Shown here piece by piece: positions 40,460-48,527 of a stretch of 64,000 bases of DNA. The DNA lies in contig NZ_HF570108.1 of the NCBI RefSeq assembly GCF_000297395.2, positions 5,999,700 through 6,063,699 on the forward strand, written 5' to 3'. The notes beneath the pieces are model-generated. The model had not been told where the DNA came from, ran no database searches, and was given only the letters and a program-made list of their open reading frames with translations. How positions within the stretch are numbered: position 1 is the stretch's first letter; every line of letters starts with the position of its first letter. A program made the position numbers and the translations under genes. The stretch comes from Micromonospora lupini str. Lupac 08. GTDB taxonomy: Bacteria; Actinomycetota; Actinomycetes; Mycobacteriales; Micromonosporaceae.

Positions 40460-41146
40460 GGCGCTCCGGGCCACCGGTGGCTCGCCGGCGGGCCATTCGC
40501 GCGGCGTGCCCACCGTCCGCTCGGGGCCGGTCGTCCCGCTCTGCCACGCCCCTCGACTCGACCGCTCCGACTGCTCCGACGAGCCCTTCGTCGGCCCACC
40601 GGGCCGGTCCGGATCCTGCGGGTCCGCGTCGTCCGGCCAGTCGCCGGGCCCTCGCGGCCGGTCCCCGTCCTCCGCCTCCGAGCCGCTCAGCGTCTGCTGC
40701 CGACGGGCGGCCTCGTCGAACTCCCGCATCCCGCTGACCAGCGCGGTGCGACCCGCCGGGCTCATCGCCGCCAGCACGGCGGCAATCCGCTCCTGACGGT
40801 CGGCGCGCAGCTCCGCGAGGAGTCGACGGGCCTCCGGGGTGAGATGCAGGGAGATCTCCCGCCGGTCGAAGCGGCCCGGCTCGCGCTCAAGCATGCCGGC
40901 CGCGACCAACCGGTCGCAGAGCCGGCTGGCGGAACTGAGCAACATGTCCAGGCGGGTGGCGAGCCGGCGTAGGTTGATCCCGTCGTGTTGCTCGACCACC
41001 ATCACTGCCCGTAGTTGGGCTCCGGAGACCCGGCTGGCTGTCGCCTCGCGGGCGGAATCCCAGACGCCCAGCAGGGCGTCCGCCGCCGCGTCCAACGCGG
41101 CGGCCATACTCGTCGTAGGGTCCGGCGGACCATGTTTTTCGGCCAT
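40457..41146 (-). CDS. MarR-family transcriptional regulator with disordered tail
   Basis: A 229-residue protein. Residues about 15-150 are a MarR winged-helix domain (INLRRLATRLDMLLSSASRL, then DRLVAAGMLEREPGRFDRRE, the last with the wing D-R-R-E). Residues 160-229 are charged and Gly/Pro-rich, probably disordered and not part of the domain. MarR proteins are dimeric repressors relieved by small molecules or oxidation. The ATG at 41146 reads MAEKHGPP. It is divergent from the second SpoIIE-type gene 57 bp away, so it may control that gene and itself. Confidence 0.93.
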   Translation of the reverse strand: MAEKHGPPDPTTSMAAALDAAADALLGVWDSAREATASRVSGAQLRAVMVVEQHDGINLRRLATRLDMLLSSASRLCDRLVAAGMLEREPGRFDRREISLHLTPEARRLLAELRADRQERIAAVLAAMSPAGRTALVSGMREFDEAARRQQTLSGSEAEDGDRPRGPGDWPDDADPQDPDRPGGPTKGSSEQSERSSRGAWQSGTTGPERTVGTPREWPAGEPPVARSA

Positions 41147-41203
41147 GGTGGCCCGAGACTACTCCGAAGCCACTGGTAGTCGAGCTTTGATCAAGGAGGC
41201 CTG

Positions 41204-42334
41204 ATGAGCGAACCGGTCAATCGGGCACGACGTACCCTGAACGAGACACCCGCCGACCGTCTCGTGGGTGGTCTCGGGGAGATCCTCGGCGAGGCGTACG
41301 GGATCACCGAAGCCGAGCTGTACCAGGTCGACTACCGCCTCTCGGAGCTGTTGCCACTCACCGAGGGTGACTCCCTCCGGGGCGCCGGCCACCCCGCCTG
41401 GCGGGCCTTCGACCACCAGTCGCCCCTGTTGGTCGACGGCACCGCCTGGCTGCCGGTGAGCATGCGCGGCGAACGGCGGGGCGTCCTGCGCCTGGCGCCG
41501 GTGGCCGACGACCCCGCCGTGCTCGGCGAGCTGGCCGACATCGCCACCGCCCTCGCGCACGAGCTGGCCGCCGTCTCCCCCGGTACCGACGTCTACAGCG
41601 TCGCGCGGCGCAGTCAGCGACTCACGCTTGCCGCCGAGATGCAGTGGGACCTGCTCCCCGGCCGCAGCCGGATCCGGCCCTCGTTCAGCCTGGCCGGGCA
41701 GCTGGAACCGGCGTACGCCGTGCGGGGGGACAGCTTCGACTGGTCCGACGACGGGGAGAAGCTCTGGCTCTCCACGGTCAACGGGACCGGTGAGGGCGTC
41801 GCGGCGTCCCTGCTCACATCGCTTGCCACCCACGCGCTGCGCAACGCCCGCCGGGCCGGCCTCGGTCTGGGTGATCAGGCAGCCCTCGCCGACCAGGCCG
41901 TCTACGACGAGTACCGGGGCAAGCGACACCTCTCCGTGCTGTTGATGGAGCTGGACCTGCGTTCCGGGACGATGACAGTGGTGGACGCCGGCTCGCCGCG
42001 GCTCGTCCTGCTGCGCGACGGGGAGGTCACCGAGCAACCGCTGGAGGCGCAGTTCCCGCTCGGCATGTTCGAGGCGACCGACTACCACGAGCAGACGTTC
42101 ACGCTGGAACGCGGCGACCGGCTCTTCGTGGTCAGCGACGGCGTGGTGGAGGCCACCGGGCGGGACGTGCGCTACGGCGAGACGGCACTGGACCGGTTCC
42201 TGCGCCGGACGGGCCCGATGGAGCCGCTGGACGCCGTCCGGTCGCTGATCGGTGACCTGCGCGCCTTCGTGGCCGGCGACCTCGTCGACGATGCCGTGGT
42301 GGTCTGCCTGGACTGGAGCGGCCCGCAGCCGTGA
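41204..42334 (+). CDS. SpoIIE-type PP2C phosphatase with altered metal site
   Basis: A 376-residue protein. An N-terminal GAF-like region (about 20-130) precedes a SpoIIE/PP2C domain. RGDSFDW (Asp176) and the late SDGVVEATG and VDDAVVVCLDW blocks are kept. However the central motif, normally V-x-D-x-x-G-x-G, reads VNGTGEG, with Asn193 in place of the metal-binding Asp. The enzyme may therefore be weak or a regulatory pseudophosphatase. The ATG at 41204 follows AAGGAGG. It shares the region with a complete SpoIIE phosphatase and the divergent MarR gene. Confidence 0.9.
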   Translation: MSEPVNRARRTLNETPADRLVGGLGEILGEAYGITEAELYQVDYRLSELLPLTEGDSLRGAGHPAWRAFDHQSPLLVDGTAWLPVSMRGERRGVLRLAPVADDPAVLGELADIATALAHELAAVSPGTDVYSVARRSQRLTLAAEMQWDLLPGRSRIRPSFSLAGQLEPAYAVRGDSFDWSDDGEKLWLSTVNGTGEGVAASLLTSLATHALRNARRAGLGLGDQAALADQAVYDEYRGKRHLSVLLMELDLRSGTMTVVDAGSPRLVLLRDGEVTEQPLEAQFPLGMFEATDYHEQTFTLERGDRLFVVSDGVVEATGRDVRYGETALDRFLRRTGPMEPLDAVRSLIGDLRAFVAGDLVDDAVVVCLDWSGPQP

Positions 42335-42344
42335 ACGGTGGCGG

Positions 42345-43829
42345 TCAGTACGCGCCGCGGCTGTTCAGCACCGCGCCGGCGGTCTTCCACAGGATGGTGA
42401 GGTCGGCGGCGAGCGACCAGTTCTCCACGTAGTAGAGATCGAGTCGGATGCCGTCCTCCCAACTCAGGTCGGATCGACCGCTAACCTGCCACAACCCGGT
42501 CATGCCGGGCTTGACCAGCAGCCGCCGGGCCACGTCACCGTCGTAGCGGGCCACCTCCGAGGGCAGCGGCGGACGCGGCCCGACCAGGCTCATCTGGCCC
42601 AGCAGGACGTTCACCAGCTGCGGCAGCTCGTCCAGCGACCACTTGCGCAGCATGCGGCCCACCCGGGTCACCCGAGGGTCGTCGCGCATCTTGAACATGA
42701 GCCCGTCGGTCTCGTTGCGGGTCGCCAGCTCGGCGAGCAGCGCGTCGGCGTTGACGACCATCGTCCGGAACTTGAAGACGCCGAACTCCTGCCCGCCCCG
42801 ACCCACCCGGACCTGCCGGAACAGCACCGGCCCCCGGCTGTCCAGTTTGATGGCCAACGCGATGACCGCGATCAGCGGCAGCAGCAGCGCCAACGCCAGC
42901 GACGACGCCGACCTGTCGACGAATCCCTTGACCAGCTTGCGCGCACCTCGGAACTCGGGCGCCTCGACGTGGATCAGGGGCAGCCCGGCGACCGGACGGG
43001 TGTGGATCCGCGGGCCGGCCACATCGGTGAGCGCGGGCGCCACGACGAGGTCGACGCCGGTCCCCTCCAGCTGCCAACCGAGCCGACGCAGTCGGGTCGC
43101 CGTCAGCTCGCCGGAGGCGGTCACCGCGACCGTGTCCGCGCCGATCGCGGTGGCGGCCTCCGGGATGCCCCGGAACGATCCCACCACCGGCACGTCACCG
43201 AGCCGCTGTGCCACCGGCGCGAGCAGCGCGTCGGGGATGCACGCGCCGACCACCTGATAGCCGGCGTACGGCTCCCGGCGCAGGGTGTGCACCAACTCCA
43301 GGACGTGCGCGGTGTCGCCGACCACGAGCACCTTGCGGGACCAGCCGGCGCCCTTCGAGCGGGCCCGGTGCAGGCGTTTACGCACGACGAACCGGGTCAC
43401 CTCCAGCCCGACCGTGCCCACCGCGAACGAGATGCCGAGGAAGCCACGGGAGACGCCGACGTCGGCGATGTAGCCGGCGATGGCGATCGCGCCGGCCAGC
43501 CGCAGGCTCGCCGAGCTGACCCGCCGGTACTCGTCCGCCCCGTAGCCGACGACGCGGTCGTCGTAGCAGCCGAGCGCCTTGAGGGAGATCAGCCAGGCGA
43601 GGACCAACCCGGGGGCCACCAGCACGTACGGGATCTCGGAGCCGACCGGCTCGTCGTCACCGAACCGGCCGACGTACCCGATGAACAGCGCGATGATCAG
43701 GATTGTGGTGTCCAGCACGACCAGGACCCGGACGTAGGACCGTTCGTCGGCGCGGGCCACCAGCCCGCTCGGCGGGCCTTCCGGCGTCGCCGAGGGGCTG
43801 GCAGGGGTCAACAGTGTCGCCGCGGTCAC
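42345..43829 (-). CDS. Exopolysaccharide polyprenyl glycosylphosphotransferase
   Basis: A 494-residue membrane enzyme of the WbaP/WcaJ type that loads the first sugar phosphate onto undecaprenyl phosphate for exopolysaccharide synthesis. Four or five N-terminal helices and a CoA-binding-like middle domain (VLVVGDTAHVLELVHTLRRE) precede the C-terminal bacterial sugar-transferase domain with KFRTMVVNADALLAE, SLDELPQLVNVLLGQMSLVG and PRPPLPSEVARYD. The GTG at 43829 follows GGGAGGG. No other polysaccharide gene lies beside it here, so its polymer is unknown. Confidence 0.95.
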   Translation of the reverse strand: MTAATLLTPASPSATPEGPPSGLVARADERSYVRVLVVLDTTILIIALFIGYVGRFGDDEPVGSEIPYVLVAPGLVLAWLISLKALGCYDDRVVGYGADEYRRVSSASLRLAGAIAIAGYIADVGVSRGFLGISFAVGTVGLEVTRFVVRKRLHRARSKGAGWSRKVLVVGDTAHVLELVHTLRREPYAGYQVVGACIPDALLAPVAQRLGDVPVVGSFRGIPEAATAIGADTVAVTASGELTATRLRRLGWQLEGTGVDLVVAPALTDVAGPRIHTRPVAGLPLIHVEAPEFRGARKLVKGFVDRSASSLALALLLPLIAVIALAIKLDSRGPVLFRQVRVGRGGQEFGVFKFRTMVVNADALLAELATRNETDGLMFKMRDDPRVTRVGRMLRKWSLDELPQLVNVLLGQMSLVGPRPPLPSEVARYDGDVARRLLVKPGMTGLWQVSGRSDLSWEDGIRLDLYYVENWSLAADLTILWKTAGAVLNSRGAY

Positions 43830-43986
43830 CGGCCCTCCCACTCTGCTCAGGACGGCCCCGGCCGACGAGCCGCACCGGAGGCGGACGGACGATGCCGGAA
43901 CACGTCGACATCCTGCCCTGATAACTATGACTGCCGATTGCTTCCGACGTATTGCCGTCACTTTTCTTCAACCCCGCGGCCATAAA

Positions 43987-44026
43987 AGGAACCCGCCGTA
44001 CCGCTGACGCGGTACGGCGGGTTCCT
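43987..44026 (-). terminator. Perfect 18-bp terminator with T-tail on minus strand
   Basis: Arms 43987-44004 and 44009-44026 are perfect with a TGAC loop. Read on the minus strand the stem is followed by TTTTATG. It closes the VWA-protein gene ending at 44043. Confidence 0.9.
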
Positions 44027-44042
44027 CCTGCTCTGCGGCCGG

Positions 44043-45806
44043 TCAGCGCGGCGCCGGGGGGCGGCGGGCGATGGCGGTGAGGAAGATGCTGCCGATCTCG
44101 CTCGGGTCCTTGGTGACGAAGACGTCGCCGCCGGTCACCTTGGTGATCGACTCCAGCTCGGTCTTGCTGACGCCCTCGCCGATACCGATCATGATGACCT
44201 GGACGGGGCGCTCCGGGTCGGCGATCTGCTTGAGCTTCGCGAGCAGTTGCTGCTGGTTGAGGCCGTTGTCGTCCTCGTTCTTGCCGTCGGTGAACAGCAC
44301 GATCGAGTTGACCCGGCCGGGCTGCCAGTCCTCCTGCACCGCCTGGTACGCGGCAAGCATGGTGTCGTACAGGCCGGTGTCACCGCTTGACGGCTTGATG
44401 GTGGCGAGTGCCCCCTCCAACTGCGCCCGCTGGCCGGAGAGCGGCCCGATCGGGACCAGTTCCCGGTAGTCCCGGTTGCCGACCAGCTTGGTGGAGAAGG
44501 TCCACAGGCCGATGGACCAGGAGTCGTCGAAGAGCCCGAGGCCGCGGCGGGCCGCGTCCACGGTGACCTCCTCCCGGCTGCGGTTGTTGGCGCTTGGCAC
44601 CTCGTCCTTCATCGAGCCGGAGACGTCGATGACGGCGAGCATCCGACCCGACTGGGTGGCGATCGACCAGCTGGAGACGACACGCTGTATGGCGGCCGGG
44701 TCCAAGCCGCCCGCCGCGGTGCCGCCGGCCGCCGGGGCGGTGGACGCGCCGCCGGCCGGGCTCGGGGCGCCCTGCGGCGCGTTGAAGCCGGCGCCCCAGT
44801 TGCCGTCCGGACCGCGCAGCGACTGTGCCGCCAGGCGGTCGCGGAACTTGGGGGCGGTCAGCAGCTCGAACAGCACCTTCGCCGCGGCGGCCTTGGTCGG
44901 CTCGATGCCGGGCAGCACCGCGTACGGGTAGTCAAGCGGCATCGGGGCCGGCTCCATGTAGAGCGCGGCGAGCGGCACCGGGGGCTTCTTGCTGTTGTAG
45001 GCGATCACGTCTTCTTCGGAGAGCGCCGCCGCACCGAGCGCGCTCGCGATGGACGTCGGGTCCGTGGCGGTCGGGAAGCGGGCCATCAGGTCGTTGCGGA
45101 GCGAGGAGCGACCCGTGGCCAACGCCCGCAGCGCGCCGACGGTGTTGCGCTGGGCGTCCCCGCCCGCGCCGCTTGCCGCCGTGGTCAGCGAGAGCAGGCC
45201 GGACAGGCCTGCCGCGTCCCGGGTCGGCTCGACGATGCCGGTACGCAGCGGCTTGCTGCTGTTGACCTGCTTGAGCAGATCGGTCCAGGTGAACTTGGCG
45301 TTGGGCCACCCCAGCCGCGTGGCCACCGGCTCGGGCATCGCCACGACGACCGGGCTGCGCGCGATGGAGGCGCCGTTGGTAGGCGCGAACGCCGTCGCGT
45401 CCTTCTTCAGGCGCAGCAGCCAGGTCGAGGAGTCCGGCACCCAGACGTCCGGGGTGACGGCCGTGCCGCTGGCCTGCCCGACGCCGGCCAGCACGGCACC
45501 GTGCTTCGCGGCCACCACGGCGGCCACGTCGACCGGGTCGGACGCCGAGACGTCCACCCGGATGCAGGTGGGGCCGACCGCGGCGCCGTCCTTGACCCAC
45601 TGGGACGCGGCGGCGTCCACCGCGGGCGCCAGCTCGGAGGCGACCGCCACGGCGAGTCGAATCTCCCCGGAACAGCTGGGCTGGATCAGCTCCTTGTAGC
45701 CGAACCAGACGCCGGTGGTGACGACGAGAACCGTCGCCGTCGCGGCGGCGGCTGCTAGATGGAGTTTCGAACGCATGCGATGGCGGCCTGCTGACACGCT
45801 GACCAT
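44043..45806 (-). CDS. Binding-protein/VWA-domain fusion protein
   Basis: A 587-residue exported protein. An N-terminal membrane anchor (LHLAAAAATATVLVVTTGVW) is followed by an extracellular solute-binding fold (about 40-350, with VAVASELAPAVDAAASQWVK), a Gly/Ala/Pro linker, and a C-terminal von Willebrand A domain (about 390-587) with an intact MIDAS site: DVSGSMKDEV, a threonine near TGLYD and FTDGKNEDDN. Known actinobacterial homologues share this layout and are of unknown role. The ATG at 45806 follows TAATAC by 7 nt, suggesting a leaderless message; ATG 45776 and 45836 are alternatives. Confidence 0.88.
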   Translation of the reverse strand: MVSVSAGRHRMRSKLHLAAAAATATVLVVTTGVWFGYKELIQPSCSGEIRLAVAVASELAPAVDAAASQWVKDGAAVGPTCIRVDVSASDPVDVAAVVAAKHGAVLAGVGQASGTAVTPDVWVPDSSTWLLRLKKDATAFAPTNGASIARSPVVVAMPEPVATRLGWPNAKFTWTDLLKQVNSSKPLRTGIVEPTRDAAGLSGLLSLTTAASGAGGDAQRNTVGALRALATGRSSLRNDLMARFPTATDPTSIASALGAAALSEEDVIAYNSKKPPVPLAALYMEPAPMPLDYPYAVLPGIEPTKAAAAKVLFELLTAPKFRDRLAAQSLRGPDGNWGAGFNAPQGAPSPAGGASTAPAAGGTAAGGLDPAAIQRVVSSWSIATQSGRMLAVIDVSGSMKDEVPSANNRSREEVTVDAARRGLGLFDDSWSIGLWTFSTKLVGNRDYRELVPIGPLSGQRAQLEGALATIKPSSGDTGLYDTMLAAYQAVQEDWQPGRVNSIVLFTDGKNEDDNGLNQQQLLAKLKQIADPERPVQVIMIGIGEGVSKTELESITKVTGGDVFVTKDPSEIGSIFLTAIARRPPAPR

Positions 45807-45965
45807 CTTGCGTATTAGGTGCCGTCTCTGCCACATCCGTTCGGACTAAAGTTACGCAGGAGAAACAGTTGATCACCGTTTAGCGACAGAGCGTGACGAT
45901 GCGGCCCCACGGCGTTGCCAAACCGGTTGCGCTCTCACGTCCGGCCCGACAGCCTGAACGACGGC

Positions 45966-47003
45966 TCAGGGCAGCACGCAGGTGGGGCTCGCCACCGGCA
46001 CGGGCTCGCCGACCGGGGCCGGGACGCCTGTGCTCGCGTCCCGGCGGAAGACCCGCACCATGTCCGCCCGCTCGTCGGCGACGTACAGGTGCTCCCCGAT
46101 GAGCGCGAAGTGTCGCGGCCACTCCCCGCCGGTGTCCACTTCGGCCACCAGCTCGGGCAGCTCACCGGCCAGGTCGAAGACGGCGATGGTGCCCACCCCG
46201 CGATTGGCGACGTAGAGGAAACGGCCGTCCGGGGCGACCGCGACCTCCGACGGCTGGACGTGGCCCGCCCGCTCACTCGCCTCGACCCGGCCACGCTGGT
46301 GCAGCGCCCCGTCGTCGGTCAACTCGTACGCGGTGACCGAGGCGTCCAGCTCACCGACCAGATAGCAGCGGCGGCCGTCGGGATGGCGGGCCAGGTGCCG
46401 GGGCCCGGTGCCGGGCGCCGTGCGCATCCGCGGACCGCGCGGCACCAGCCTTCCGCTCGCGCTGTCCAGGTCGTACCGGTAAACGGAGTCGGTGCCGAGA
46501 TCCACCGCAAGCAGCGGCGCTCGACCCCGGCCCGGGGAGACCATGTGGGCGTGCGCCCGGTCCTGGCGTTCCGGGTCGGGGCCGTGCCCCTCGTGCACCA
46601 CCAGGTCGGTGCGCTCGCCGGGCACGCCCTGCGCGTCGAGCGGGAAGACCGCCACGCTGCCGCTGCCGTAGTTGGCCGCCACCAGGTGGTCACCGTCGGG
46701 CAGCACCGCCAGGTGACAGGGCTCGGCGCCGCCTGTCGACCGGCTGCCGAGCGCGTCCAGCGCGCCGTCCGGCCCGACCTGCCAGGCGCTGATCTCCCCG
46801 TCGGTCAGCTCGTTCACCGCGTAGAGCACCGGACGGGTGGGGTGCCGCACCAGGAACGACGGCGACGGCGTGACCGCCACCGTGCCGAGCGGGGCCAGGG
46901 CCCCGGTCGCCGGGTCCCGGTGGGCCGCGACGATGCCGCTGCCCCGCCCGCCGCTCTGCGCGGTGTAACCCCCGATGTGGACGATCTCGCCCTGACCAGT
47001 CAC
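45966..47003 (-). CDS. Lactonase-family beta-propeller protein
   Basis: A 345-residue seven-bladed propeller of the 6-phosphogluconolactonase/carboxymuconate-cyclase group. Conserved segments such as YAVNELTDGEISAW, HLVAANYGSGSVAVFPLD and RAHAHMVSPGRG contain typical blade residues, and RHFALIGEHLYVADERADMV ends it. The family includes gluconolactonases, but many members are uncharacterised, so the activity is open. The GTG at 47003 follows GGAGGGG. It is upstream of the VWA-protein gene, with 159 bp between them, and probably separate from the conservon. Confidence 0.87.
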   Translation of the reverse strand: MTGQGEIVHIGGYTAQSGGRGSGIVAAHRDPATGALAPLGTVAVTPSPSFLVRHPTRPVLYAVNELTDGEISAWQVGPDGALDALGSRSTGGAEPCHLAVLPDGDHLVAANYGSGSVAVFPLDAQGVPGERTDLVVHEGHGPDPERQDRAHAHMVSPGRGRAPLLAVDLGTDSVYRYDLDSASGRLVPRGPRMRTAPGTGPRHLARHPDGRRCYLVGELDASVTAYELTDDGALHQRGRVEASERAGHVQPSEVAVAPDGRFLYVANRGVGTIAVFDLAGELPELVAEVDTGGEWPRHFALIGEHLYVADERADMVRVFRRDASTGVPAPVGEPVPVASPTCVLP

Positions 47004-47091
47004 GCTGCACCCCTCCGCCGGCATCCTGGAGTAGATCCAACCAGAGCTGCCCACGACGGCGACGCGCTAACCGGCTTTCCCCGAACCAGAT

Positions 47092-47120
47092 CGGCCCGCC
47101 GGTCCCCCGTCGGCGGGCCG
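47092..47120 (-). terminator. Hairpin ending the conservon
   Basis: Perfect 10-bp arms 47092-47101 and 47111-47120 with a 9-nt loop, 22 bp past the stop codon of the GTPase gene on the minus strand. Confidence 0.75.
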
Positions 47121-47142
47121 CCGTCCGTGCGGCGGGGCCGGG

Positions 47143-47745
47143 TCAGGCGGCCGGAACCGGCTCACCGCGCTGCCGGGCCACGTGCTCGACCAGGGAGATC
47201 AACACCAGCTTGCCGGACTGCCGGTCCCGGGCGTCGCAGAGCACCATCGGCACGTCCGGATCCAGGTCGAGCGCCCGGCGTACGGTCTCCAGCTCGAACC
47301 GACGGGTGTCCTCGAAGCAGTTCACGCCCACCACGAACGGGATGCCGCGCTGCTCGAAGTAGTCGATGGAGGGGAAGCAGTCGGCCAGCCGCCGGGTGTC
47401 GGCGAGCACCACCGCGCCGAGGGCGCCGAAGGCCAACTCGTCCCAGAGGAACCAGAACCGGTCCTGGCCAGGGGTGCCGAACAGGTACACCTGAAGGTCG
47501 TCGTTGATCGTGATCCGGCCGAAGTCCATCGCCACCGTGGTGGTCGACTTGCCCTCCACCCCGGAGATGTCGTCGGTGCCGATGCCGGCGTCGGTGAGCA
47601 CCTCCTCGGTCTGCAACGGTCGAACCTCACTCAACGCGCTCACCAGCGTCGTCTTGCCGGCACCGAAGCCCCCGGCGATGAGGATCTTCAGTGCCAGCGG
47701 GACGGTGACCGAGGTGCCCGCCTGGTCATAGCGCACGGAGTCCAC
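47143..47745 (-). CDS. Conservon GTPase (CvnD-type)
   Basis: A 200-residue small GTPase-like ATP/GTP-binding protein. The P-loop GGFGAGKTT is at residues 25-33, a VYLFGTPGQDRFWF segment holds the G3 D-x-x-G-like motif, and VVGVNCFEDTRRF matches the G4 region. It is the fourth gene of the conservon (kinase, roadblock, DUF742, GTPase). The known model is that the kinase-like protein releases the roadblock/DUF742 pair from this GTPase. The GTG at 47745 overlaps the DUF742 gene by 20 bp. Confidence 0.94.
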   Translation of the reverse strand: MDSVRYDQAGTSVTVPLALKILIAGGFGAGKTTLVSALSEVRPLQTEEVLTDAGIGTDDISGVEGKSTTTVAMDFGRITINDDLQVYLFGTPGQDRFWFLWDELAFGALGAVVLADTRRLADCFPSIDYFEQRGIPFVVGVNCFEDTRRFELETVRRALDLDPDVPMVLCDARDRQSGKLVLISLVEHVARQRGEPVPAA

Positions 47746-48115
47746 TGACCACCGCCTTGAGGATGTCGTCGTCGGGAAGATCGCGGCCGGCCGGCGGCTC
47801 GTGCACCGCGACCAGCCCCTGAGCGAGGAGGTCACCGAGCAGCACCCGGATCACCCCGACCGCGAGGTCCAACTCGGCCGCCAGCTCGGCCACCGACACC
47901 GGGCGACCGGCCAACGTGACCAGCCGCCGATGCTCCGGCGGCAGCTGCGGGTGGGCCGCCAGGTCGAGGTCCGAGCCGGCCAGCACGAACGCGACCAGGT
48001 CGAACCCCTCGACGGCCGAGCGCACCCGGCCGCCGGTGAGCGTGTACGGGCGGACCACCGGGCCCGCGTCGCCGTCCAGCCACTCGTGCTGGGGGCCGGG
48101 CGGCTCAGCCCGCAT
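47726..48115 (-). CDS. Conservon DUF742 protein (CvnC-type)
   Basis: A 129-residue protein that begins MRAEPPGPQHEWLDGDAGPV, followed by VRPYTLTGGRVRS. It has a winged-helix-like DUF742 fold (LAAELDLAVGVIRVLLGDLL) and probably links the roadblock protein to the GTPase. The ATG at 48115 overlaps the roadblock gene by 11 bp; an ATG at 48124 is close behind as an alternative. The gene fits the conserved order of this operon. Confidence 0.92.
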   Translation of the reverse strand: MRAEPPGPQHEWLDGDAGPVVRPYTLTGGRVRSAVEGFDLVAFVLAGSDLDLAAHPQLPPEHRRLVTLAGRPVSVAELAAELDLAVGVIRVLLGDLLAQGLVAVHEPPAGRDLPDDDILKAVVSGLRAL

Positions 48116-48527
48116 CACCGGCATCCGTCGTCGGTCGGGCGGCCGCGGTGAGGTTTTCCCCCACGCGGATGACAAGCATCGCCATCTCGTACGCGACCAG
48201 GCCGATGTCCGCGTCGGCGTCGCTCACCACGGCCAGGCAGGCGCCCTGCCCGGCGGCGGTGACGAAGAGGTACGCCGACTCCATCTCCACCACGGTCTGC
48301 CGGACCGGGCCGCCGTCCACGTGCCGGCTCGCGCCCCGGGCCAGGCTGGAGAAGCCGGCGGCCAGCGCGCAGAGGTGCTCGGCGTCGGAGCGCTCCAGCT
48401 CGGCGGAGGCGCCGAGCAGCAGCCCGTCGGCGGAGAGCACCACCGCCTCCCGGGCGGCCGGTACGCGTTGCACCAGCTCGTCGAGCAACCAGTCGAGGCT
48501 GTCGCTCTGCTTCGTCGTTTGCCGCAC
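48105..48527 (-). CDS. Conservon roadblock/LC7 protein (CvnB-type)
   Basis: A 140-residue roadblock/LC7-domain protein. The core LLDELVQRVPAAREAVVLSA, then DGLLLGASAELER, and the strand YLFVTAAGQGACLAVV are typical. Such proteins act as small-GTPase regulators (MglB-like) in the conservon. The GTG at 48527 shares one base with the kinase stop (TAGTG), so its translation is coupled to that gene. Confidence 0.95.
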   Translation of the reverse strand: MRQTTKQSDSLDWLLDELVQRVPAAREAVVLSADGLLLGASAELERSDAEHLCALAAGFSSLARGASRHVDGGPVRQTVVEMESAYLFVTAAGQGACLAVVSDADADIGLVAYEMAMLVIRVGENLTAAARPTTDAGDAG

